Shown here one piece after another: positions 36,690 through 45,446 of a DNA stretch of 64,000 bases. This DNA is from Lachnospiraceae bacterium. GTDB lineage: Bacteria; Bacillota; Clostridia; Lachnospirales; Lachnospiraceae. Within the stretch, counting starts at the first letter, position 1. Each line of letters begins with the position of its first letter. The notes beneath the pieces are model-generated. The model was not told the origin of the DNA and searched no databases. It was given only the letters and a program-made list of their open reading frames with translations. Location of the stretch: positions 37,275 through 101,274 of the forward strand of contig JAFRWW010000020.1 in the NCBI GenBank assembly GCA_017441585.1, written 5' to 3'. The position numbers and the translations under genes were made by a program.

Positions 36690-37706
36690 ATGAAAATACT
36701 TACTATTGCAATCCCCAGTTATAATTCTCAGGACTATCTGGACCGTTGCGTGCAGTCCCTGCTTCCCGGAGGGGAGGATGTGGAGATACTCATAGTGGAC
36801 GACGGTTCGAAGGATAAAACGGGAGAGATGGCTGATGAATATGAGCGCAAATATCCCGGCATAGTCAGAGCCATTCATCAGGAGAACGGCGGCCACGGAG
36901 ATGCGGTAAACACCGGCATCAAGAATGCCAAAGGCCTTTATTTTAAGGTGGTGGATTCCGACGACTGGGTTAAGCCCGAAGCCTATGACAAGATCCTGGA
37001 TACACTTAAATCCATGGTCTGTGACGGCAAGGGCGTGGATATGCTCATCAGTAACTTTGTATATGAAAAGCAGGGTGCGGAGCGCAAAAAGGCCATGCGT
37101 TACAAAAAGATCCTGCCGGTAAACTGCATTTTTACCTGGGATGATACGAAGCGTTTTAAGACGGGACATTATCTTTTGATGCATTCCGTGATATACAGGA
37201 CAAAGCTGCTCCAGGAGTGCGGGCTTGTGTTGCCAAAGCATACTTTTTATGTGGATAATCTCTATGTATTTGAGCCTCTTCCTTATGTAAAGACCATGTA
37301 TTATCTGGATGTGAACTTCTACAGATATTACATCGGCCGCGAGGACCAGAGTGTAAACGAGAGTATCATGATAGGCCGTATCGACCAGCAGCTCTATGTC
37401 ACGAAGCGGATGATCGATTACATGGCGGGCCGTGTCTTTGACAATAAACATCTGGAGTCCTATATGAGAAATTATATGGACATAATGATGGCTGTGCCTT
37501 CGGCTCTTCTGATCAAGTCGGGAACCCCGGAGAATCTGGAAAAGCATAAGGAACTCTGGAAATATCTTAAGGAAACGGATAAGAAACTGTATATGCACAT
37601 GAGACTGAGCCCTTTGGGCCTCACCACGGATACAAAGACTCCCGTGGGCAGAAAGATAACCACCATGGTATATAACATGTCACAGAAGATATTCGGATTT
37701 AACTGA
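36690..37706 (+). CDS. Family 2 glycosyltransferase
   Basis: 338 residues. The GT-A fold is clear: LTIAIPSYNSQDYLDRCVQS, VEILIVDDGSKDKTGE, the GGHGDAVNTGI loop and the metal-binding DxD-type VVDSDDWVKPEA (~87). It would transfer a sugar from a nucleotide donor, probably into an envelope polysaccharide; acceptor unknown. There is no membrane helix. It lies 44 nt after argJ, with no terminator between; the Shine-Dalgarno (GAAAGG) is rather distant. Confidence 0.88.
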   Translation: MKILTIAIPSYNSQDYLDRCVQSLLPGGEDVEILIVDDGSKDKTGEMADEYERKYPGIVRAIHQENGGHGDAVNTGIKNAKGLYFKVVDSDDWVKPEAYDKILDTLKSMVCDGKGVDMLISNFVYEKQGAERKKAMRYKKILPVNCIFTWDDTKRFKTGHYLLMHSVIYRTKLLQECGLVLPKHTFYVDNLYVFEPLPYVKTMYYLDVNFYRYYIGREDQSVNESIMIGRIDQQLYVTKRMIDYMAGRVFDNKHLESYMRNYMDIMMAVPSALLIKSGTPENLEKHKELWKYLKETDKKLYMHMRLSPLGLTTDTKTPVGRKITTMVYNMSQKIFGFN

Positions 37707-37735
37707 TTGACAAGAGGGTGTGTAACAAGTATTAT
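37707..37735 (+). promoter_or_regulatory. Promoter of glyA
   Basis: TTGACA (37707-37712) and TATTAT (37730-37735) are separated by 17 bp, starting immediately after the glycosyltransferase stop codon. Confidence 0.82.
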
Positions 37736-37794
37736 GAGTATTGCTATGCGCTTTTTATGATCATGCACCACCATAATAAATAAAGGAGAGAGCT

Positions 37795-39033
37795 ATGTAT
37801 TCTATCGAAGAATTAAGGAAAGTTGACCCCGAGGTAGCTGATGCCATAGAAAAGGAGCAGCAGCGTCAGAATTCACATCTGGAGCTCATCGCTTCCGAGA
37901 ACTGGGTATCAAAGGCAGTTATGTCCGCCATGGGCAGCCCCCTTACCAATAAGTATGCGGAAGGATATCCCGGAAAGAGATATTACGGTGGCTGTGAATG
38001 CGTGGATATCGTGGAGGATCTGGCCAGGGAAAGAGCAAAGCAGCTCTTTGGCTGTGATTATGCAAATGTACAGCCCCATTCGGGAGCTCAGGCAAATATG
38101 GCAGTGTTCTTTGCAATGCTGGAGCCCGGGGATACCTTCATGGGCATGAATCTGGATCAGGGCGGACATCTCTCCCATGGTTCACCGGTAAACATGTCCG
38201 GTAAATATTTTAACTGTGTACATTATGGCGTAAACGATGACGGTTTCATCGATTATGATGAGGTAAGACGCATCGCTCTTGAGTGCAAGCCTAAGATGAT
38301 CCTGGCAGGTGCTTCAGCTTACGCCAGAAAGATAGACTTTAAGAAGTTCCGTGAGATCGCCGATGAAGTGGGCGCTTATCTCATGGTGGATATGGCTCAC
38401 ATCGCTGGTCTGGTGGCTACCGGATATCATGAGAGCCCCATCGGTATCGCAGATGTGGTTACCACCACTACACATAAGACCCTGAGAGGACCCAGAGGAG
38501 GTCTGATCCTCTGCAATCAGGAAGCAGCAGATAAGTTTAATTTCAATAAGGCCATCTTCCCCGGCATCCAGGGCGGCCCTCTGATGCATGTCATCGCGGC
38601 TAAGGCTGTATGCTTTAAGGAGGCTCTTTCTCCCGAGTTCAAGGAGTATGGCAAAAATGTGGTAGACAATGCGCAGGCTCTGGCATCAGGACTTTTGAAC
38701 AGAGGTCTTTCTATCGTATCCGGTGGTACCGACAATCATCTGATGCTGCTGAATCTTCAGCCTCAGAACCTGACAGGTAAGGATGTGGAGAAGCTTCTGG
38801 ATGCGGCTCATATCACCGCCAATAAGAATACCATACCCAACGATCCTCAGAAGGCCTTCGTGACCAGCGGCATCCGTCTCGGAACTCCCGCGGTTACCTC
38901 AAGAGGACTTAATACAGCCGATATGGATCAGGTGGCAGAGGCTATTTCCATCGTGGTTAAGGAAGGAGAGGCAGGAGTTTCAAAGGCTGCCGCTATAGTT
39001 AAGAGCCTCACGGACAAGTATCCTCTCATCTAA
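37795..39033 (+). CDS. glyA: Serine hydroxymethyltransferase
   Basis: 412 residues. Active-site features: [13 protein letters not shown], the YPGKRYYGG loop, the substrate-site VDMAHIAGL and the PLP Lys in [13 protein letters not shown] (~227). It converts serine and tetrahydrofolate to glycine and methylene-tetrahydrofolate, feeding one-carbon metabolism. It has an AAAGGAGAGAG ribosome-binding site, its own promoter and a following terminator, so it is monocistronic. Confidence 0.97.
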   Translation: MYSIEELRKVDPEVADAIEKEQQRQNSHLELIASENWVSKAVMSAMGSPLTNKYAEGYPGKRYYGGCECVDIVEDLARERAKQLFGCDYANVQPHSGAQANMAVFFAMLEPGDTFMGMNLDQGGHLSHGSPVNMSGKYFNCVHYGVNDDGFIDYDEVRRIALECKPKMILAGASAYARKIDFKKFREIADEVGAYLMVDMAHIAGLVATGYHESPIGIADVVTTTTHKTLRGPRGGLILCNQEAADKFNFNKAIFPGIQGGPLMHVIAAKAVCFKEALSPEFKEYGKNVVDNAQALASGLLNRGLSIVSGGTDNHLMLLNLQPQNLTGKDVEKLLDAAHITANKNTIPNDPQKAFVTSGIRLGTPAVTSRGLNTADMDQVAEAISIVVKEGEAGVSKAAAIVKSLTDKYPLI

Positions 39034-39058
39034 AGAGCTTTATTTTGAATTAATATGG

Positions 39059-39105
39059 GGGCTGTGGAAGATGTGATGAAGTAAGATTCATTTTCCACAG
39101 CTCTT
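39059..39105 (+). terminator. Terminator after glyA
   Basis: Stem GCTGTGGAA/TTCCACAGC (39061-39069, 39093-39101) with a long internal loop is followed by TCTTTG. The weak T run makes read-through possible. Confidence 0.6.
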
Positions 39106-39120
39106 TGTACGGTAAAACAA

Positions 39121-40560
39121 ATGCTATTTTCATCACTGAGTTTTATATTCAGGTTTTTGCCTGTTTTTTTGATCATTTATTATATAGTACCGCCTAAGCT
39201 TAAGAACCCTGTGCTTTTCCTGGGTTCTTTGGTGTTTTATGCCCTTGGTGAACCGGTATATGTATTTCTGATGCTCATAAGCATCCTGGTAAATTATGTG
39301 GCAGCCAGGCTCATGAAGGGTGTGGAAGGAGTGCTCGAAAAAAGGCTGCTCCTTATCTTTGCCCTGGTATTTGATCTGGGAGCCCTGCTGTTCTTTAAGT
39401 ACGGAGCTTTTTTTACAGGTGCGATCAATGATCTGACGGGGAATGATTTCTTTTTCCCCGAGCTGGCCCTTCCTTTGGGTATCAGCTTTTACACCTTCCA
39501 GATACTGTCCTATGTGATAGATGTGTATAGGGGCGAAGTGGAATGTGAGGAAAACTTTATCGATCTGGGTGTGTATATCGCCATGTTTCCCCAGCTCATC
39601 GCAGGCCCCATTGTGATCTATAAGGATGTGATCAAAAATATCAAGGCTCCTGAAAGCCGTATTTCTTTCCGCGCTCTGGACGATGGACTCAGACTTTTTA
39701 CCATCGGCCTGGCGTCAAAGGTGCTGATCGCAAACCGTATGGGACAGCTGTGGGATACTTTGGCTGAAATGGGCTATGCCAATGCTTCCTTTAAGACGGC
39801 GTGGATAGGCGTGGCAGCATATACCCTGCAGATCTATTTTGATTTCAACGGATATTCCCTTATGGCCATCGGTCTTGGCAGCATGCTGGGCTTTAAGCTT
39901 CCCAAGAACTTTGATACGCCCTATGCTGCAGTGAGCGTGACTGATTTCTGGAAGAGATGGCATATGACTTTGACGGGCTTTTTCAGAAATTACCTTTACA
40001 TCCCCATGGGCGGTAACAGAAAAGGGAAGTTTAGGATGTATCTGAACCTTTTTATCGTATGGCTCCTTACGGGCTTCTGGCACGGAGCGGACTGGAATTT
40101 CATCATATGGGGACTTTATTATTTTGTATTCATAAGCATTGAAAGGCTTTTATTCAATAAAAACGACGGCCTTCTCCTTGGCGTTAAAAAAAGGGAATGG
40201 CCTAAGGCGGTAAAGATCATTGTAAGGATCCTGGGTCATTTCTACGCAGTATTTGTGGCTGCCGTGGGCTGGGCCATTTTTGCGGTGACCGATCTGTCTG
40301 ACCTGGGAGCTTTCATGAAGAGACTGTTTGCTCCCATTCTGGGACAGCCTTTGGATGGCATAGAGATGTCCTCATTTTCATGGGTCATGTATGCATGGCT
40401 CCTGGTGGGCGCCCTGTTTTCATCCACATTTTTCTCAAAACAGTATGAGAAGATCAGGTATAAGATACCTGCGACCATAATTTTGTTTGTGCTGTTCTGG
40501 CTCAGCGTGGTACAGCTCACGGACAGTGTATATAATCCCTTCCTGTATTTCAGGTTCTGA
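39121..40560 (+). CDS. MBOAT-family membrane O-acyltransferase (AlgI/DltB type)
   Basis: 479 residues with about ten membrane helices. The AlgI-like signature regions are present: LPLGISFYTFQILSYVIDVYRG (split at its centre), FPQLIAGPIV, DFWKRWHMTLTGFFRNYLYIP (split), and the catalytic His in TGFWHGADWNF (~320). Such proteins pass acyl groups across the membrane onto extracellular polymers. The gene starts 15 nt after the glyA terminator with no clear promoter or strong ribosome-binding site. A SGNH-hydrolase partner gene follows, as in other O-acetylation loci. Confidence 0.92.
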   Translation: MLFSSLSFIFRFLPVFLIIYYIVPPKLKNPVLFLGSLVFYALGEPVYVFLMLISILVNYVAARLMKGVEGVLEKRLLLIFALVFDLGALLFFKYGAFFTGAINDLTGNDFFFPELALPLGISFYTFQILSYVIDVYRGEVECEENFIDLGVYIAMFPQLIAGPIVIYKDVIKNIKAPESRISFRALDDGLRLFTIGLASKVLIANRMGQLWDTLAEMGYANASFKTAWIGVAAYTLQIYFDFNGYSLMAIGLGSMLGFKLPKNFDTPYAAVSVTDFWKRWHMTLTGFFRNYLYIPMGGNRKGKFRMYLNLFIVWLLTGFWHGADWNFIIWGLYYFVFISIERLLFNKNDGLLLGVKKREWPKAVKIIVRILGHFYAVFVAAVGWAIFAVTDLSDLGAFMKRLFAPILGQPLDGIEMSSFSWVMYAWLLVGALFSSTFFSKQYEKIRYKIPATIILFVLFWLSVVQLTDSVYNPFLYFRF

Positions 40561-40588
40561 TAGTAAGAATTATAAGGATACATATATC

Positions 40589-42043
40589 TTGAAAGATAAT
40601 AAGGTATTACAATTTATAATATCCAATCATTATACTCTGCTGATAGTTTTGAGTTCACTCATCATGACTGTGGCAGGGGCTGTTTTTCTGCCCAAAACCG
40701 GTGAGACTTATTTTGAGCAGCAGGCTTTGGCGGGCACGGCCATTCATTATCTGAAAAGCGGTGCCACGCAGGACACGGAGGATGATCTCATAGACATAGC
40801 GGCTCTGGGAGGTCAGACCGTGACTGGGGATGACGGTGAAGATGAGTATGAAGATGAAGAAGAGGATGAGGATATCGAAGAGGCTGTGCCCGTAAATGAA
40901 GATGCGGCAGCTCTTAAAGAAGCCTTTAATGAAGCGTCGGGTGAGACGAAAACCGATGATACGTCGTTAAACGAAGGCGGTCAGGAACAGAAAGACGAGT
41001 CAGAGGAATCATCTTCCAAAAAGAAAAAGAAGAAAAAGCGTGAATGGACGGTGGTGGATGAGTCTTATTTTGACGACGCCCTTTTCATAGGCGATTCCAG
41101 GCAGCAGGGATTCGGCATGTATTCGGGACTTAAAAACATCACGGTATATGCGGAAAAGAGTAACCAGATCACACTGGTGTCCTCAAAGCAGCTGGTGCAG
41201 ACTCCCTTTGGCAAACTGACTGTGACCGACGCCCTGGCATTAAATCAGCACAGATTCAAAAAGGTTTACATAATGTTCGGAATTAATGAGATGGGATCGG
41301 GAGATAAGGATTTTTCACCTTATTACTACAACCTCATCGATTATATAAAGCTGATGGAGCCCGACGCCACCATTTATCTGGAGGGCATCATACATGTGAC
41401 CGCCAATACAGCGGCTAAGCGACCTGCCCTGTCAAACGACAAGATAGATGCCAAAAACGAGATACTTAAGAAAGTGGCGAAGGATGAGGGCATAGTGTAC
41501 CTTGATCTAAATGAAGTCCTGACGGATGAGAATAACGCTCTTTATTCCGACGCCGCTGCCGACGGCATCCATTTAAAGAGCGAATACATAAAGGTTCTTA
41601 AGGAATATCTCATGGCCCATGCAGTGGTGGATGATAAGAACAGATCCGGGTCGGAAGATGAGGATTCTGATGAGGATGAAGATTCAGACGATAAAAAGAA
41701 AGACCGTGATGATGAAGACAGACATCACGATGAGGAATTCCCCGAGTTTGACGAAAACGGCGACTCTGATGATGAGTATGACGATGAAGAAGACTATGAA
41801 GAAGAGGAAGCAGAGCTTAAATCCTACTTCCCCGACGGAGTACCTCATCCCACAAAGGCTGAGATCAAAAAGGAAAAACATCCCTACGTGGATCTGAATG
41901 AGGCTCAGGCCATATTACAGACCCAGTTCGATATCCTTTACCGCCATGTGGATGAATTCATGGCAGCCCAGCCCGAAGTGGACAGAGGAGCCGTCACCAA
42001 CGCCATCGCCGCTCAGGTGCTGCAGGGAGCGTTTACGGAGTGA
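40589..42043 (+). CDS. Membrane-anchored SGNH/GDSL hydrolase-like protein, partner of the MBOAT protein
   Basis: 484 residues from TTG 40589, chosen because AAGGA lies 10 nt upstream; the open frame extends back into the MBOAT gene without a better start. One N-terminal helix (YTLLIVLSSLIMTVAGAVF) is followed by an acidic linker and a KKKKKKR patch. The SGNH domain has the nucleophile in FIGDSRQQGFG (~168), YIMFGINEMG (Asn block) and DGIHL (~325, Asp-His). After it come a strongly acidic Asp/Glu tract (~345-405) and a C-terminal helical part. It probably completes extracellular polymer O-acetylation. Confidence 0.82.
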   Translation: MKDNKVLQFIISNHYTLLIVLSSLIMTVAGAVFLPKTGETYFEQQALAGTAIHYLKSGATQDTEDDLIDIAALGGQTVTGDDGEDEYEDEEEDEDIEEAVPVNEDAAALKEAFNEASGETKTDDTSLNEGGQEQKDESEESSSKKKKKKKREWTVVDESYFDDALFIGDSRQQGFGMYSGLKNITVYAEKSNQITLVSSKQLVQTPFGKLTVTDALALNQHRFKKVYIMFGINEMGSGDKDFSPYYYNLIDYIKLMEPDATIYLEGIIHVTANTAAKRPALSNDKIDAKNEILKKVAKDEGIVYLDLNEVLTDENNALYSDAAADGIHLKSEYIKVLKEYLMAHAVVDDKNRSGSEDEDSDEDEDSDDKKKDRDDEDRHHDEEFPEFDENGDSDDEYDDEEDYEEEEAELKSYFPDGVPHPTKAEIKKEKHPYVDLNEAQAILQTQFDILYRHVDEFMAAQPEVDRGAVTNAIAAQVLQGAFTE

Positions 42044-42071
42044 TAACAAGGGAGACTTAGCTGTTTCGCCC

Positions 42072-42100
42072 TTGTTTCAAAAAATACTTTGTGCTATAAT
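42072..42100 (+). promoter_or_regulatory. Promoter of ileS
   Basis: TTGTTT (42072-42077) and TATAAT (42095-42100) are separated by 17 bp, with a TGC extended -10. The leader is about 138 nt and contains repeat copy C. I find no T-box consensus (GGGTGGNACC-like) in it. Confidence 0.7.
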
Positions 42101-42157
42101 ACCGTCTGTTATTCGCACATTTATTCCCCTCGATATAAAATCGGGGGCAAAAGTGGT

Positions 42158-42230
42158 AAATTCTCCTGACGGAGAATTTTTGAAGTCCCTCAAAGCCGGG
42201 ACGGGCTCTCCCGATCAGAGATCGGGAGCA
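42158..42230 (+). repeat. Three-hairpin repeat, copy C, in the ileS leader
   Basis: Hairpin 1 is AAATTCTCC/GGAGAATTT around TGAC (42158-42179) followed by TTG, which resembles a terminator. Hairpin 2 is GTCCC/GGGAC (42185-42202) and hairpin 3 CTCCCGATC/GATCGGGAG around AGA (42208-42228). Copy A (926-996) matches nearly base for base through hairpins 2 and 3. The ileS ribosome-binding site AAGGAGAG follows at once. Confidence 0.9.
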
Positions 42231-42244
42231 TAAGGAGAGAAAAA

Positions 42245-45200
42245 ATGTACGCAAAAGTTGACAGCAGCATGAACTTTGTCGACAGGGAAAAGGATGTCGA
42301 AAAGTTCTGGAAAGAGAATGACATCTTTCAGAAGAGTATGAAAATCCGTGAAGGCGGTCCCACATATACTTTTTATGACGGACCTCCGACCGCGAACGGA
42401 AAGCCCCACATAGGACATGTGCTTACCCGTGTCATAAAGGACATGATCCCCAGATACAGGACCATGAAGGGTTCCTTTGTGCCCAGAAAGGCGGGCTGGG
42501 ATACCCACGGACTTCCCGTGGAGTTGGAAGTGGAAAAGCTGCTGGGACTTAACGGCAAGGAACAGATAGAAGAATACGGCATGGAGCCCTTTATCGAAAA
42601 ATGCAAGGAATCCGTGTGGAAATATAAGGGAATGTGGGAGGATTTCTCCGGCACGGTAGGATTCTGGGCCGATATGGATGATCCTTACGTTACCTATGAC
42701 GATAACTTCATCGAGAGCGAGTGGTGGGCACTCAATGAGATATGGAAGAAAGGCCTTTTGTATAAGGGCTTTAAGATCGTGCCCTACTGTCCCAGATGCG
42801 GAACCCCTCTGTCCACGGCAGAGGTATCCCAGGGATATAAGACCGTAAAAGAGCGCTCCGCGATAGTAAGATTCAAGGCCAAGGGTGAGGATGCATATTT
42901 CCTGGCATGGACCACCACGCCCTGGACGCTTCCCTCTAACCTGGGTCTTTGCGTAAATCCCGATGAGACCTATGCGAAGGTAAAGGCTGCGGACGGATAT
43001 ACCTATTATATGGCTAAGGCTCTTCTGGATACCGTCCTTGGTAATCTGGAAAGAGAAGAGGGTACTCCCGCTTATGAGATCCTGGATGAGTGCAAGGGTA
43101 AGGATCTTGAGTATCGTGAGTATGAGCCCCTCTATGCATGTGCTGGTGAGGCTGCCGAAAAGAGCGGCAAGAAGGCTCATTATGTGATAGTTGACGACTA
43201 TGTAACCATGACCGACGGTACCGGTATCGTACATACCGCTCCTGCTTTCGGTGAGGATGACAACAGAGTATGCTCCAGATACGGCATGCCCTTCGTACAG
43301 TTTGTAAACGGCAAGGGCGAGATGACCGAGGAGACTCCTTACGCCGGCAAGTTCGTAAAGGACGCCGACAAGGATGTGCTGGTGGATCTGGACAAGGAAG
43401 GGAAGCTCTTCTCGGCTCCCAAGTTTGAGCATGAGTATCCCAACTGCTGGAGATGTTCCACTCCTCTTATTTATTATGCCCGTGAGTCCTGGTATATAAA
43501 AGAGACAGCTGTGAGGGATGACCTCATCAAAAATAATAATACAGTCAACTGGATCCCAGATTCCATAGGAAAGGGACGCTTCGGTAACTGGCTGGAGAAC
43601 ATCCAGGACTGGGCGATATCCCGTAACCGTTATTGGGGCACTCCCCTTAACATCTGGGAATGTGATGACTGCCATCATCAGGAGAGCATTGGCAGCAGGG
43701 CGCAATTGGCCGAAATGTCAGGCGACCCCGAGGCTGCAAAGGTGGAGCTTCACAGACCTTATATCGATGCTGTCACCATCAAGTGCCCTAAGTGCGGAAA
43801 GACCATGCACAGAGTTCCCGAGGTTATCGACTGCTGGTTTGATTCAGGTGCAATGCCCTTTGCGCAGCATCATTATCCTTTTGAAAATAAGGAACTTTTC
43901 GAGTCACAGTTCCCTGCCCAGTTCATATCCGAGGCAGTGGATCAGACCAGAGGCTGGTTCCATTCACTGATGGCCGAGTCCACGTTGCTGTTCAATAAAT
44001 CCCCCTATGAGAATGTCATAGTGCTGGGACATGTGCAGGATGAGAAGGGTCAGAAGATGAGTAAGTCAAAGGGTAATGCGGGGGATCCCTTTGATGCCCT
44101 GGCTACCTACGGTGCAGATGCCATCCGCTGGTATTTCTACATCAATTCCGCGCCCTGGCTGCCCAACCGTTTCCATGGTGACGCCGTTCAGGAGGGACAG
44201 AGGAAGTTCCTGGGAACCCTTTGGAATACCTATGCATTCTTTGTACTTTATGCAAATATAGATGATTTTGACGCCACAAAGTATGAGCTGGAATATGACA
44301 AGCTGCCCGTAATGGACAAGTGGCTTCTGTCAAAGCTTAACACTGCTGTGGATCTGGTGGATAAGAATCTTGACGCTTACAGGATCCCCGAGGCAGCAAG
44401 GGTGCTTCAGGACTTTGTGGATGATATGTCCAACTGGTATGTGCGCAGATGCCGTGAGAGATTCTGGGCAAAGGGAATGGAGCAGGATAAGATAAATGCT
44501 TACATGACATTGTATCGCGCTCTGGTGGATATATCAAAGGCTGCGGCTCCCATGATCCCCTTTATGACAGAGGAGATATATCAGAATCTGGTATGCAGTA
44601 TTGATAAATCTGCTCCCGAGTCCATACATCTGTGTGATTTCCCTGTGGCAGATGAGAAGTTCATCGATAAGGCTCTTGAGGAAAATATGCAGACTGTCCT
44701 TGATATCGTAGTCATGGGACGTGCCTGCAGAAATGCCTCTAACATAAAGAACAGACAGCCTGTGAGCCGTCTGCTGGTTAAATCCGATAATATGCTCGAC
44801 AGCTTCTTCGTGGATATCATCAGGGATGAGCTCAATGTCAAAGAAGTGGTCTTCACCGATGATGTCAGAGAGTTTACATCATACAGCTTTAAGCCCCAGC
44901 TTAAGACTGTGGGCCCTAAGTATGGCAAGCAGCTGGGTGCCATCAAGGCTCACCTTGAATCCCTGGATGGCAACGCCGCCATGGATGAGCTCAATGAAAA
45001 GGGCGCTCTTAAGTTTGATGCAAACGGAGTGGAGATTGAGCTCTCAAGGGATGACCTGCTCATAGAGATGACCCAGAAGGAGGGCTTCACCTCACAGGCG
45101 GATAAGGGCATTACGGTGGTGCTTGATACACAGCTTACACAGGAACTCATAGAAGAAGGTTATGTACTGGAAGTCATCTCAAAGATCCAGACCATGAGAA

Positions 45201-45403
45201 AAGAGATAAACTTTGAGGTGACCGACAGGATCGATGTATCCTTCAGCGGTAACGATGAACTGTGTGAGATCATAAAGAAAAATGAAACGCCCATCGCAAC
45301 CAAGGTCCTGGCCGCCAGTGTAAACTACGGCACGGATGCAGGAACAGTAAAAGATTGGAATATAAACGGTCAGATGCTCAATATCGGAGTAAAGAAGGCG
45401 TAA
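42245..45403 (+). CDS. ileS: Isoleucyl-tRNA synthetase (long, IleS2-like)
   Basis: 1052 residues, longer than the ~920 of the common bacterial form. Motifs: the HIGH-type PPTANGKPHIGHVLT (~45), GWDTHGLPVELEVEK, the KMSKS loop GQKMSKSKGN (~604), and a zinc-binding CPRCG and CPKCGKTMH. The C-terminal anticodon-binding domain is extended. Length and signature fit the IleS2 branch, some members of which resist mupirocin; the branch assignment is my inference. It follows a repeat-bearing leader instead of the expected T-box. Confidence 0.96.
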   Translation: MYAKVDSSMNFVDREKDVEKFWKENDIFQKSMKIREGGPTYTFYDGPPTANGKPHIGHVLTRVIKDMIPRYRTMKGSFVPRKAGWDTHGLPVELEVEKLLGLNGKEQIEEYGMEPFIEKCKESVWKYKGMWEDFSGTVGFWADMDDPYVTYDDNFIESEWWALNEIWKKGLLYKGFKIVPYCPRCGTPLSTAEVSQGYKTVKERSAIVRFKAKGEDAYFLAWTTTPWTLPSNLGLCVNPDETYAKVKAADGYTYYMAKALLDTVLGNLEREEGTPAYEILDECKGKDLEYREYEPLYACAGEAAEKSGKKAHYVIVDDYVTMTDGTGIVHTAPAFGEDDNRVCSRYGMPFVQFVNGKGEMTEETPYAGKFVKDADKDVLVDLDKEGKLFSAPKFEHEYPNCWRCSTPLIYYARESWYIKETAVRDDLIKNNNTVNWIPDSIGKGRFGNWLENIQDWAISRNRYWGTPLNIWECDDCHHQESIGSRAQLAEMSGDPEAAKVELHRPYIDAVTIKCPKCGKTMHRVPEVIDCWFDSGAMPFAQHHYPFENKELFESQFPAQFISEAVDQTRGWFHSLMAESTLLFNKSPYENVIVLGHVQDEKGQKMSKSKGNAGDPFDALATYGADAIRWYFYINSAPWLPNRFHGDAVQEGQRKFLGTLWNTYAFFVLYANIDDFDATKYELEYDKLPVMDKWLLSKLNTAVDLVDKNLDAYRIPEAARVLQDFVDDMSNWYVRRCRERFWAKGMEQDKINAYMTLYRALVDISKAAAPMIPFMTEEIYQNLVCSIDKSAPESIHLCDFPVADEKFIDKALEENMQTVLDIVVMGRACRNASNIKNRQPVSRLLVKSDNMLDSFFVDIIRDELNVKEVVFTDDVREFTSYSFKPQLKTVGPKYGKQLGAIKAHLESLDGNAAMDELNEKGALKFDANGVEIELSRDDLLIEMTQKEGFTSQADKGITVVLDTQLTQELIEEGYVLEVISKIQTMRKEINFEVTDRIDVSFSGNDELCEIIKKNETPIATKVLAASVNYGTDAGTVKDWNINGQMLNIGVKKA

Positions 45404-45446
45404 CGGTTTTTCTTCGTACAGGATATAAGACAGATATAAACGTATA

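Noticed and set aside
41898..42233. 111-codon frame ending in GSPDQRSGA at the ileS leader
   Set aside because: It overlaps the SGNH gene in another frame and runs through the leader repeat; the shared peptide reflects the DNA repeat, not a protein family.
42100..42244. T-box riboswitch expected before ileS
   Set aside because: No T-box core sequence or specifier-loop arrangement could be recognised; only the repeat hairpins are visible.
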